Below, piece after piece: positions 19,685-28,240 of a stretch of 64,000 bases of DNA. The notes under the pieces were generated by a model. It did not search any database. It was not told the origin of the DNA and saw only the letters and a program-made list of their open reading frames with translations. Location of the stretch: positions 124,001 through 188,000 of the forward strand of contig JAHHEN010000003.1 of NCBI GenBank assembly GCA_018982785.1, given 5' to 3'. Position 1 is the stretch's first letter. The number at the start of each line of letters is the position of its first letter. Origin of the DNA: Enterococcus innesii. Its GTDB lineage: Bacteria > Bacillota > Bacilli > Lactobacillales > Enterococcaceae. A program made the translations under genes and the position numbers.

Positions 19685-20620
19685 ATGGCAGAAACCGTCA
19701 AAGTCAGCGAGCTGGCGGAGGCTTTAAATTTAGAGATAGTGGAAGGAACTGAAAATAGTTTAGAAAGAGAAATCATTACCGGCGATATTTCCCGACCTGG
19801 TTTGGAATTGACGGGTTATTTTAATTACTATTCCCATGATCGTCTGCAATTATTCGGCAGCAAAGAGATCACCTTTGCGGAACGAATGATGCCAGAAGAA
19901 CGCTTGATGGTGATGCGCAAAATGTGTGCCGATGATACACCGGGATTTATCGTTTCTCGCGGCTTGGAAGTGCCAGCAGAAATGATTCAAGCCTGCAAAG
20001 AACATGAGATCACGATTCTACGTTCGCCCATCTCAACGTCACGTCTGCAAGGAGAGCTTTCCAGTTTTCTCGATGGGCGTTTAGCAACAAGAACCAGTGT
20101 TCATGGGGTATTAGTGGATGTCTATGGCTTAGGCGTTTTGATCCAAGGCGATAGCGGAATTGGGAAAAGCGAAACAGCATTAGAGTTGATCAAACGTGGG
20201 CATCGGTTGATCGCTGACGATCGGGTGGACGTGTATAAGCAAGATGAATTGACTTTGGTAGGGGAACCGCCGAAAATCTTGCAGCACTTGATCGAGATCC
20301 GCGGAATCGGGATCATCGATGTCATGAATCTTTTTGGTGCCAGTGCCGTACGAGGGTATATGCAGGTTCAAGTAGCGGTGTATTTAGAAGCTTGGGCGAA
20401 AGACAAAAAGTATGATCGACTAGGAACCGATGATACGACGGTTGAAATTGGTGGCGTCGATGTACCACAAATCAAAATCCCGGTAAAAACGGGTCGAAAT
20501 GTTGCGATTATTATCGAAGTTGCTGCCATGAATTTCCGAGCGAAAACGATGGGCTACGATGCAACGAAGACCTTTGAAAATCGATTGACGCAATTGATCG
20601 AAGAAAATTCTGGAAACTAG
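19685..20620 (+). CDS. hprK: HPr kinase/phosphorylase
   Basis: HprK phosphorylates Ser46 of the PTS protein HPr and removes the phosphate again; HPr-Ser-P is the co-repressor of CcpA. The 311 residues are of normal length. The Walker [20 protein letters not shown] and the family signature around [20 protein letters not shown] are intact. The start at 19685 fits family length better than the in-frame 19664. hprK-lgt is a common Firmicutes order. CcpA is encoded at 27093 in the same window. Confidence 0.97.
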   Translation: MAETVKVSELAEALNLEIVEGTENSLEREIITGDISRPGLELTGYFNYYSHDRLQLFGSKEITFAERMMPEERLMVMRKMCADDTPGFIVSRGLEVPAEMIQACKEHEITILRSPISTSRLQGELSSFLDGRLATRTSVHGVLVDVYGLGVLIQGDSGIGKSETALELIKRGHRLIADDRVDVYKQDELTLVGEPPKILQHLIEIRGIGIIDVMNLFGASAVRGYMQVQVAVYLEAWAKDKKYDRLGTDDTTVEIGGVDVPQIKIPVKTGRNVAIIIEVAAMNFRAKTMGYDATKTFENRLTQLIEENSGN

Positions 20621-20634
20621 AGAGGATAAGATAG

Positions 20635-21465
20635 ATGTTAGGTTTAGTAAATCGAGTCGCATTTGAACTATTTGGTTTGCCGATTTATTGGTATGCGATC
20701 ATTATCGTATCAGGTGTGATCATTGCTATGTGGTTAAGTACGAGAGAAGCGGTTCGTGTCGGGCTCAAGCCAGATGATGTGACTGATTTTATGTTGATTG
20801 GATTGCCAGTATCGATCATTGGTGCGCGGCTTTATTATATTCTATTTGACTTGCAATACTACATTGATGACCCAAGTCAAATTTTCAATATTCGCTCTGG
20901 TGGGATCGCCATCTACGGCGCTCTGATCGCCGGGGGGATCTGGCTGTACTTTTTCTGCCAACGAAATTTTATTTCTCCCTGGACCTTTTTAGACATCGCC
21001 GCACCAAGTGTTTTATTGGCACAAGGAATCGGGCGTTGGGGCAACTTTATGAACCATGAAGCATTTGGAGCTGAAGTCAGCCGCTCCTTCTTAGAAAGTT
21101 TGTATATACCGAAATTTATTATCGATAATATGTATATCGATGAAGCGTATCGGCAGCCGACCTTTCTTTATGAATCGGTTTGGAACGTGATTGGATTTAT
21201 CGTTTTGATCTTCTTGCGTAAGAAAACGGGGTTATTAAAAGAAGGCGAAGTCTTCTTAAGCTACTTGATTTGGTATGGATTCGGACGCTTCTTTATTGAA
21301 GGAATGCGCACCGATAGTTTATACTTATTTGGGGATATCCGTGTGTCACAAGCACTTTCCGCATTATTGTTCTTCGGAGCGATCGGACTATTGATCTGGC
21401 GCCGGAAAAACCAAACCTTAAAAGACTACAACCGTAGCTTTGGCAAAAACCAAACGATTATCTAA
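20635..21465 (+). CDS. lgt: Prolipoprotein diacylglyceryl transferase
   Basis: Lgt transfers diacylglycerol from phosphatidylglycerol to the lipobox cysteine of prolipoproteins at the membrane. The 276-residue protein has about seven transmembrane segments and the Lgt signature near GRWGNFMNHEAFG, with RPTFLYES-like RQPTFLYESVWN further on. It follows hprK by 14 bases. Clients in this window include PstS. Confidence 0.96.
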   Translation: MLGLVNRVAFELFGLPIYWYAIIIVSGVIIAMWLSTREAVRVGLKPDDVTDFMLIGLPVSIIGARLYYILFDLQYYIDDPSQIFNIRSGGIAIYGALIAGGIWLYFFCQRNFISPWTFLDIAAPSVLLAQGIGRWGNFMNHEAFGAEVSRSFLESLYIPKFIIDNMYIDEAYRQPTFLYESVWNVIGFIVLIFLRKKTGLLKEGEVFLSYLIWYGFGRFFIEGMRTDSLYLFGDIRVSQALSALLFFGAIGLLIWRRKNQTLKDYNRSFGKNQTII

Positions 21466-21540
21466 ACAGTTATTTTATTGAAATTATGGTAAAATGATAA
21501 AGTGCATGAATTTGCGAAAAGGATAGAGGAGGTTTCCATA

Positions 21541-22569
21541 GTGAAACAGAAAATCGCCGTATTAGGTCCCGGATCATGGGGGACTGCTTTGGCACAAGTC
21601 TTGTCCGAAAATGGACATGAAGTGACTATTTGGGGGAACAATCCCGCCCAAATCGATGAAATCAATACGTATCATACCAATCGGCATTATTTGCCTGATT
21701 TGAAATTACCTGAAAATATCTTAGGCTGCAAAAATTTAGAAGAGGCGATCCAAGGAGCAGATGCTGTCTTGTTTGTGGTACCAACCAAAGCGATTCGTGC
21801 CGTGGCACAAGAGTTCGCTGAAAAGACAACCGGCAAACCAGTTATCATCCATGCCTCAAAAGGATTAGAACAAGGCAGCCATAAACGAATCTCAGAAGTA
21901 CTTGCTGAAGAGATCCCAGCTGATAAACGCCAAGAAATCGTTGTCCTGTCAGGACCATCACATGCTGAAGAAGTCGCTGTCCATGATATCACCACGATCA
22001 CGGCAGCTTCAGAAAATGAAACGGCTGCTAAATATGTACAAGAGCTGTTTATGAATGATTACTTTAGAATCTATACCAATAACGATGTGATCGGTGTCGA
22101 AACTGGTGCCGCTTTGAAAAACATCATCGCTATTGGTGCCGGTGCGATTGCTGGACTGGGCTTTGGGGATGATGCGAAGGCTGCGATCATGACCCGTGGG
22201 TTAGCAGAAATCAGTCGTCTTGGTGTGGCAATGGGTGCCAATCCGTTAACCTTTATCGGATTGAGTGGGGTTGGCGATTTGATCGTTACGTGTACCAGTG
22301 TCCACTCGCGGAATTGGCGTGCCGGAAATCTATTAGGAAAAGGCCATAGCTTAGATGAAGTGTTAGACAATATGGGGATGATCGTTGAAGGAGTTTCAAC
22401 CACTAAAGCTGCTCGCGAATTAGCAGAAGCTTTGTCGGTGGAAATGCCAATCACAGAAACGATTTATTCGGTCTTGTATGAAGGCAAAGACATCAAGCAA
22501 GCAGCGAAAGATATTATGCTGCGAGACGGCAAAGAAGAAAACGAATTTACGGTAGATCAATCATTATGA
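21541..22569 (+). CDS. gpsA: Glycerol-3-phosphate dehydrogenase (NAD(P)+)
   Basis: GpsA reduces dihydroxyacetone phosphate to sn-glycerol-3-phosphate for phospholipid synthesis. The 342-residue protein begins with the Rossmann motif [15 protein letters not shown], and has [25 protein letters not shown] and the catalytic-domain segment [20 protein letters not shown] chose the GTG at 21541 because gaggagg lies nine bases ahead; upstream in-frame codons lack this. It overlaps the open frame leading into galU but the galU ATG lies 17 bases past the stop. Confidence 0.95.
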   Translation: MKQKIAVLGPGSWGTALAQVLSENGHEVTIWGNNPAQIDEINTYHTNRHYLPDLKLPENILGCKNLEEAIQGADAVLFVVPTKAIRAVAQEFAEKTTGKPVIIHASKGLEQGSHKRISEVLAEEIPADKRQEIVVLSGPSHAEEVAVHDITTITAASENETAAKYVQELFMNDYFRIYTNNDVIGVETGAALKNIIAIGAGAIAGLGFGDDAKAAIMTRGLAEISRLGVAMGANPLTFIGLSGVGDLIVTCTSVHSRNWRAGNLLGKGHSLDEVLDNMGMIVEGVSTTKAARELAEALSVEMPITETIYSVLYEGKDIKQAAKDIMLRDGKEENEFTVDQSL

Positions 22570-22586
22570 TTAAAGGAGCGAGTCAC

Positions 22587-23504
22587 ATGAATGTCAAAAA
22601 AGCAGTTATCCCAGCAGCCGGTCTAGGTACCCGATTTTTACCAGCTACAAAGGCAATGGCAAAGGAAATGTTGCCGATCGTTGACAAACCAACGATCCAG
22701 TTTATCGTGGAAGAAGCTTTACAATCAGGAATCGAAGATATTTTGATCGTAACAGGGAAAGCAAAGCGTCCGATCGAAGACCATTTCGATGCCAATTTGG
22801 AATTAGAGATGAATCTAAAAGAAAAAGGCAAGACAGAGCTTTTAAAATTAGTTGAAGAAACAACGGACGTAAATCTTCATTTCATTCGTCAGTCCCATCC
22901 GAAAGGACTAGGTCATGCGGTTTTACAAGCCCGTGCGTTTGTTGGCAACGAACCATTTGTAGTCATGCTAGGTGATGACTTGATGGAAGATGAAGTGCCA
23001 TTGACCAAACAGCTGATCGATAATTATGAAAAAACGCATGCCTCAACGATCGCTGTTATGGATGTTCCTCATGAAGATACATCAAAATACGGAATCATTG
23101 ATCCTGGTATGGAAGTTGAAAAAGGCTTGTTCAATGTCAAAAACTTTGTTGAAAAACCAGCGCCAGAAAATGCGCCAAGTGATTTAGCGATTATTGGCCG
23201 CTACTTGCTGACCCCTGAAATTTTTGATATTTTAGCCAATCAAGAACCTGGTGCTGGCGGCGAGATCCAATTGACGGATGCCATCGACACATTAAACAAA
23301 ACCCAACGCGTCTTTGCTCATCAATTTACCGGCAAGCGTTACGATGTAGGAGACAAATTCGGTTTCTTAAAAACAAGTATTGAGTATGGTCTAGTGCACC
23401 CTGAAGTCAAAGACAACCTGAAAGAGTATTTGATTGAGTTAGGAAAAGAACTAGCTCCAGCTCAAAAAGAAGTCAAAGAAGCACCGAAAGATTCAAAAAA
23501 ATAA
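22587..23504 (+). CDS. galU: UTP-glucose-1-phosphate uridylyltransferase
   Basis: GalU makes UDP-glucose for cell-envelope glycans and glycolipids. The nucleotidyltransferase motif [15 protein letters not shown] is at the N-terminus, with [24 protein letters not shown] and [12 protein letters not shown] also conserved. The 305-residue length is usual. The ATG at 22587 follows aaaggagcgag. The last gene of hprK-lgt-gpsA-galU; a terminator follows. Confidence 0.96.
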   Translation: MNVKKAVIPAAGLGTRFLPATKAMAKEMLPIVDKPTIQFIVEEALQSGIEDILIVTGKAKRPIEDHFDANLELEMNLKEKGKTELLKLVEETTDVNLHFIRQSHPKGLGHAVLQARAFVGNEPFVVMLGDDLMEDEVPLTKQLIDNYEKTHASTIAVMDVPHEDTSKYGIIDPGMEVEKGLFNVKNFVEKPAPENAPSDLAIIGRYLLTPEIFDILANQEPGAGGEIQLTDAIDTLNKTQRVFAHQFTGKRYDVGDKFGFLKTSIEYGLVHPEVKDNLKEYLIELGKELAPAQKEVKEAPKDSKK

Positions 23505-23515
23505 CAAAAACTCCT

Positions 23516-23556
23516 AAACAAGGCAATTTCTGATGAAATTGCTTTGTTTTTTTTAT
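23516..23556 (+). terminator. Terminator after galU
   Basis: Stem AACAAGGCAATTTC / GAAATTGCTTTGTT around TGAT, followed by a run of eight T. Confidence 0.9.
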
Positions 23557-23665
23557 TATTTCCTGTTGAAAGCGGATAATTTTCTTAAAAATGCAGTCTT
23601 TTATTTGTAGAAAGTGCAGTGAAATGCTATTCTTAATATAAGTAAATGGGGAAAGGAGCCATTCT

Positions 23666-24091
23666 ATGTCAGGAGGAGAACTAGCTGCATTGATTGCTGC
23701 GATCGCATTTGTCGTATTGGTCATTTTCGTCGTTCGTTTGTTGATGCAAGTCAGCAAGACAATGACCAAAGTAGACAAAACGGTCGAAGAAGCAAACACA
23801 ACCATCCGTGTCATTACCAAAGACGTTGATATTCTCTCAAAAGAGGTTGAAGGTCTGTTGGTAAAAACGAATGAGCTTTTACAAGATGTGAACGGAAAAG
23901 TCGCAACCATCGATCCTTTGTTCACAGCAGTTGCAGATCTAAGTACCAGTGTTTCAGAACTAAATGTTTCTGGAAAAAATTTAATTACGCGCGTGGGTAG
24001 TCTTGGCCGGACCACTGCCAAAGCAACGGTAGCTGGAAAAGTCGGTCAAACAGCCATGAAATTTTTCAAAGACAAAAATAACCAAAAATAA
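23666..24091 (+). CDS. DUF948 (YtxG-type) membrane protein
   Basis: The 141-residue protein has one N-terminal transmembrane helix (LAALIAAIAFVVLVIFVVRL) and a coiled-coil-like domain with spaced heptads (TKVDKTVEEANTTIRVI), ending in a basic tail. This matches DUF948, the YtxG partner of general-stress YtxH in Bacillus. An aaaggagcc ribosome site precedes the ATG; the next gene follows after 14 bases. Molecular function is not known. Confidence 0.85.
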   Translation: MSGGELAALIAAIAFVVLVIFVVRLLMQVSKTMTKVDKTVEEANTTIRVITKDVDILSKEVEGLLVKTNELLQDVNGKVATIDPLFTAVADLSTSVSELNVSGKNLITRVGSLGRTTAKATVAGKVGQTAMKFFKDKNNQK

Positions 24092-24105
24092 AAGGAGGAC
24101 TTTCA

Positions 24106-24785
24106 ATGAGTAAAAAAGGCGGATTTTTATTAGGAGCAATCATCGGAGGAACAGCGGCAGCAGCAGCAGCACTTTTGTTGGCGCCAGAATCTGGTAAAAC
24201 ATTAAGAAATAAATTAGCAAAACAAGCAGACGATTTATTAGATAAAGCATCTGATTATGGTGATTTAGCCAAAGAAAGAAGTACGGATCTTGTCGATATT
24301 GCTAAAGATAAAGCAGCAAAATTAAGCGAGCAAGCATCTGACTTTACCGGTTCTTTAACAGCGAAAGTCGATGACTTAAAAGAAACAGCAGCTGGTTCAT
24401 CAGAAGAAACCGTTGAAGAGTTAAAGAAACAAGCAGGTGATCTATCAGAACGCTTCAAAAAATCAGCGAGCGATGTAAAAGAAACAGCCAAAGATGCCAA
24501 AGAAGATGCAGATGATACAGTCCAAGATATCATCATTGATGCAAAATCTTCTGCAGCAGATATGAAACAAACTGTCAAAGAAGGGGCAGAAGAAGCTAAA
24601 CCTGTTGTCGAAGAAGCCAAAAAAGATGGTCAAGCAGCCGCAGCTGATTTGAAAAAGAAGCTGGAAAAGCAGCAGATGATGCCAAAAAAACAGCGAAAGC
24701 AGAAACAAAAGCAGCCAAAGCTGACTTGGAAGATGCGAAAGAAGAATTAAAAGACACATTAGAAAAAAACAACCCAGAAGCATAA
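24106..24785 (+). CDS. YtxH-domain stress protein, frame interrupted
   Basis: This protein begins with the YtxH signature GFLLGAIIGGTAAAAAALLL and LAPESGKTLRNKLAKQADD, a glycine-rich membrane segment followed by a long helical Lys/Asp/Ala-rich tail resembling LEA-like repeats (DAKEDADDTVQD, VEEAKKDGQAAA). The frame slips at 24665-24668: five A instead of four continue the same composition to a stop at 24783 (..LEKNNPEA), 226 residues. It forms a pair with the DUF948 gene. Envelope or general stress role is by analogy with Bacillus. Confidence 0.82.
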
Positions 24786-24816
24786 GTAAGGATAAAACTT
24801 GATTGCTTTAAAAGAT

Positions 24817-24854
24817 AAAAACGTTCGCCAGTTAAATCGGCGAACGTTTTTTTG
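24817..24854. terminator. Terminator after ytxH-like gene
   Basis: Perfect stem AACGTTCGCC / GGCGAACGTT with an eight-base loop and T run to the right; the A run on the left may also serve the converging SDR gene. Confidence 0.88.
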
Positions 24855-24866
24855 TGATTTCAGTAG

Positions 24867-25744
24867 TTATTCGTTTGATGCTTGGGCGATTTCCCAATCG
24901 CAAAGTTGGTAGAGCCAATCCTGCAGTTGACTGAATGAAAAACCAATTTCCTCAGCGAGCGCCACATTGATCGAATAAGCAGGTGTACCATTGTAAGGGC
25001 CTTGATCGCCTGTTTCTGAAAAGAGCGGGGAAAGACCGGTTTTTTCGATACGTATTGCAGCACTTCTTCTAAAGAGATCGTACCTTTTGACGCACCATTG
25101 ATGGGTCCGGTGAATGAGCTAGTACCTAGAAACGCTAAAAATTTACCAGCTTCTTGGGCATCCACGAAGCCCATTTGATGCGTTAGATTATCGACAGCCA
25201 TTGGCTTTTGCTTTATCAGATGGTCAATGTAAAAGGTAAAACGTTTTGTGTAATCATCTTCACCAATCACATAAGGAAAGCGGACAAAAACGGAGGGGAT
25301 CTGACTGTATTTTTGGGTCAGGATTTCTTCCACGGTTCGCTTGCCTTGTGCATAATCGACTTCCTCAGAACGGACAATTTTGAACGCTTCTTTGGCAGGG
25401 TCAAAATCCGTTTCTTTCAAATCCAAGTGTAATTCATGGTACGCAGACATTGAGCTAGTAACGATGTAGCGCTTCGGTGTGACATGACGCAGTAGGATCT
25501 CAATGTCGTTGGAAGTATAAGCAATATTGTCGTAAATGACATCATAGGTTTCTTTTGTTAATGCCGTTTTGATACTTTCTTCGTCGGTGCGATCGAAGAT
25601 GATTCTGTTGACTTGATCGCCAAAGGAATCTTTCGTGTTCCCTCGGGTAGCGATCGTCACGTCCAATCCTTGATCAATTAGTGATTGGACCAAATATTTA
25701 CCGAAAAAACGCGTGCCGCCTAAAACCAACACTTTTTTACTCAT
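24867..25744 (-). CDS. NAD-dependent epimerase/dehydratase-like (extended SDR), frame interrupted
   Basis: The N-terminus has the nucleotide-binding motif LVLGGTRFFGKYLVQSL, followed by TSSMSAYHE and a YAQGKR segment that fits the YxxxK catalytic pair. FVRFPYVIGEDDYTKRF and INGASKGTISLEEVL are typical of SDRs acting on nucleotide sugars or related substrates. The frame slips at a T run (25040-25045 on the plus strand): seven instead of six restore SKKTGLSPLFSETGDQ and a stop at 24867, 292 residues. The start at 25744 follows aaggagtg. Substrate is unknown; the gene stands alone. Confidence 0.82.
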
Positions 25745-25797
25745 AAGAACACTCCTTTTCATGTAATTTCAACATGTTGCGCCGTTTCATTAGAAAA

Positions 25798-26898
25798 TCA
25801 AGATAAAACCAGCAATTCTTTTGCTGTTTTTGTAAAAGGTACACAGCCATCTGCAGTGACATACACACAGTCTTCAATACGGACACCGACCTGATCTGGT
25901 AAATAAATGCCCGGTTCGATAGAGAAGCACATGCCTTCTTCGATCACTAAATCATTGCCAGTGATCAAAGAGGGGAATTCATGAACCGTGGTCCCGATGC
26001 CGTGACCTAGACGATGGTTGAAGTAGTCGCCATAGCCATAACCAGTAATCACATCACGAGCAATCTTGTCTAATTCTCCAGCGGTAATCCCAGGTTTGAC
26101 CGCTGCTTGCGCTGCTAGTTCTGCTTCAAGAACGATGTCATAAATTTTTCTTTGTAATGCAGTCGGTTCTTTATAGGCAATCGTTCTGGTTGCATCACTG
26201 CAATATCCTTTCCAAACGACCCCTAGGTCAAACAAGACGAGTTCATTAGCAGTCACTTTGCGGTCACCAGGTACGCCATGAGGACTTGCTGCATTGGCAC
26301 CAGCTAACACCGTTGTATCGAAGGACATATGGGAGACCCCACGCTTTTTCAGCTCGTACTCAATTTCTGCCACGATTGCCATTTCGCTGACGCCTTCTTT
26401 GATGGCAGCAAACCCAATCTCAAAAGCAACATCTGCCCAGTTGCCAGCTTCTAGTAAGGTGTAAATTTCAGCAGCCGTTTTGGTTAACTGCATTTTTTGA
26501 ATGACCGGAGTCACATCTAAAGAAAAATCGGTCTGTGGCAAAAACCGTTTCAATGCTTCATAGCGCTCGACGGAAAGGTCATTTTTTTCTAGTGCCAAGG
26601 AAGAAACTTGGTAACGAGAGGTCAATTCCTGACAGATTTTCGCCCAAGGGTCTTCGCTATCGAGATAACCGATAATGTCAAAAGGCCAGCCGCTATTTTT
26701 TGCTTCTTCTACTTCCAGAGCTGGTGTGAAAAGAAAGGGATCTTTTCCAGGTGCGACAAACAAAGCAAGGACCCGTTCATGAGGTTCACTTTTAAAACCG
26801 GAAAAATAAGCGATGGTTGCTGGATTAGAAATATAGGCAACATCGGCGCCATTGGTTTTCAACCAGCCATTTAACTCATTGATTTTTTTATCATTCAT
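25798..26898 (-). CDS. pepQ: Xaa-Pro dipeptidase PepQ
   Basis: PepQ is a cytosolic M24 dipeptidase that splits X-Pro dipeptides. The 366-residue protein has an N-terminal creatinase-like domain (WLKTNGADVAYISNPATIAY) and the metal-binding catalytic domain with LFDLGVVWKGYCSDATRTI, RLGHGIGTTVHEFPS, CFSIEPGIYLPD and GVRIEDCVYV. Divergent placement with ccpA is conserved in lactic acid bacteria and supports the name. The intergenic region is 194 bases. Confidence 0.92.
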   Translation of the reverse strand: MNDKKINELNGWLKTNGADVAYISNPATIAYFSGFKSEPHERVLALFVAPGKDPFLFTPALEVEEAKNSGWPFDIIGYLDSEDPWAKICQELTSRYQVSSLALEKNDLSVERYEALKRFLPQTDFSLDVTPVIQKMQLTKTAAEIYTLLEAGNWADVAFEIGFAAIKEGVSEMAIVAEIEYELKKRGVSHMSFDTTVLAGANAASPHGVPGDRKVTANELVLFDLGVVWKGYCSDATRTIAYKEPTALQRKIYDIVLEAELAAQAAVKPGITAGELDKIARDVITGYGYGDYFNHRLGHGIGTTVHEFPSLITGNDLVIEEGMCFSIEPGIYLPDQVGVRIEDCVYVTADGCVPFTKTAKELLVLS

Positions 26899-27011
26899 TT
26901 GAAAAAACCTTCTTTCAAGTATTCTTTTTCTATTTTATCATGCTTTAGAAGAGAATAGGGGCGGGGAAAGTAGGAAATTGCTAAGTTTTCATGAAAACAA
27001 AATTAAAACGG

Positions 27012-27040
27012 TTGCAAATCCGGAAAAAATTTGCTATTCT
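27012..27040 (+). promoter_or_regulatory. ccpA promoter
   Basis: TTGCAA (27012-27017), 17-base spacer, TATTCT (27035-27040), 53 bases before the ccpA start. Just upstream lies a TTTTCATGAAAA palindrome. I did not find a full cre consensus. Confidence 0.65.
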
Positions 27041-27092
27041 AACAAAGAAATGTAAATAAGATTTTCTGAAAATAGAATAAGGGAGATATATC

Positions 27093-28091
27093 ATGGAAAA
27101 ACAAACAATTACGATTTATGATGTTGCACGGGAAGCGAATGTATCGATGGCAACTGTTTCACGGGTAGTCAACGGAAATCCAAATGTAAAACCAGCAACT
27201 CGTAAGAAAGTGCTGGAAGTGATCGACCGCTTGGATTATCGGCCAAACGCAGTTGCTCGAGGGTTAGCAAGTAAAAAGACCACAACTGTAGGTGTCATCA
27301 TTCCTGATGTCAGCAATATGTTCTTTTCATCACTTGCTCGTGGGATCGATGATGTAGCGACCATGTATAAATACAATATCATCTTAGCCAACTCTGATGG
27401 CGATACGATGAAAGAAGTCAACGTTCTGAACAACTTGTTAGCAAAACAAGTGGACGGCGTTATCTTCATGGGTCATCGCATCACGGATGAAATTCGCGGG
27501 GAATTCTCTCGCTCAAAAACACCAGTCGTTTTAGCTGGTTCGATCGATCCTGATGAACAAGTAGGAAGTGTCAATATCGATTACACAGCAGCTGCCAAAG
27601 ATGCTGTTTCATTATTGGCGAAAAACAATCAAAAAATCGCTTTTGTTAGCGGTGCTTTGATCGATCCAATCAATGGCCAAAACCGCTTGAAAGGCTACAA
27701 AGAAGCCTTGAAAGAAAACAACCTTGACTATTCTGAAGGGTTGATCTTTGAATCACCATACAGCTTTAAAGAAGGCTTAGCCTTAGTTGATCGCATCATC
27801 AACAGTGGTGCAACAGCAGCTTATGTCACAGACGATGAGTTAGCGATCGGTGTCTTAGATGGTTTGTTAGACAAAGGTGTTAAAGTTCCTGAAGATTTCG
27901 AGATCATCACCAGCAACAATTCATTATTGGCTGAAGCCGCTCGTCCACGCTTATCAAGTGTTACCCAACCATTGTATGATATGGGTGCCGTTGCGATGCG
28001 TCTATTGACAAAAATGATGAACAAAGAAGATGTAGAACAAAAAACGATCGTCTTGCCTTACGGTATTTCAGAAAAAAGCTCTACGAAATAA
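27093..28091 (+). CDS. ccpA: Catabolite control protein A
   Basis: CcpA is the LacI-family regulator that, with HPr-Ser-P, binds cre sites and mediates carbon catabolite control. The helix-turn-helix TIYDVAREANVSMATVSRVV is followed by the CcpA hinge KVLEVIDRLDYRPNAVARGL, then a periplasmic-binding-protein-like core. The 332 residues match CcpA. Placement divergent from pepQ and the presence of hprK in the window agree. Two cre-bearing promoters in the window (51395 and 57683) are candidate targets. Confidence 0.97.
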   Translation: MEKQTITIYDVAREANVSMATVSRVVNGNPNVKPATRKKVLEVIDRLDYRPNAVARGLASKKTTTVGVIIPDVSNMFFSSLARGIDDVATMYKYNIILANSDGDTMKEVNVLNNLLAKQVDGVIFMGHRITDEIRGEFSRSKTPVVLAGSIDPDEQVGSVNIDYTAAAKDAVSLLAKNNQKIAFVSGALIDPINGQNRLKGYKEALKENNLDYSEGLIFESPYSFKEGLALVDRIINSGATAAYVTDDELAIGVLDGLLDKGVKVPEDFEIITSNNSLLAEAARPRLSSVTQPLYDMGAVAMRLLTKMMNKEDVEQKTIVLPYGISEKSSTK

Positions 28092-28116
28092 GCAGCGATT
28101 CACGGAACCTTTACAA

Positions 28117-28148
28117 GTGGAACAACACTACGTTGTTCCGCTTTTTAC
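28117..28148 (+). terminator. Terminator after ccpA (first hairpin)
   Basis: GGAACAAC / GTTGTTCC stem within a GTG..CGC frame and a T-rich tail. Confidence 0.75.
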
Positions 28149-28162
28149 TTTTACGATCGTTC

Positions 28163-28205
28163 GTGTGGGTAGAAAATCTACGGATTTTTTACCCACACTT
28201 TTTTT
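28163..28205 (+). terminator. Second hairpin after ccpA
   Basis: GTGTGGGT / ACCCACAC with an inner AAAATC/GATTTT pairing, followed by seven T; a back-up terminator for ccpA. Confidence 0.75.
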
Positions 28206-28208
28206 GCA

Positions 28209-28240
28209 TAAAAAAACTGATCAGCACAAGGCTGATCAGT
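28209..28240 (-). terminator. Terminator of the PBP gene (minus strand)
   Basis: Perfect ACTGATCAGC / GCTGATCAGT stem, with an A run on its left that reads as T on the minus strand. The stem overlaps the PBP stop codon. Confidence 0.8.

Noticed and set aside
22071-22454. Minus-strand 127-codon frame inside gpsA
   Set aside because: Antisense shadow of a well conserved gene.
26899-27092. cre site in the pepQ-ccpA region
   Set aside because: ATGAAAACAAAATTAA near 26990 resembles cre but lacks the central CG, so it was not called.
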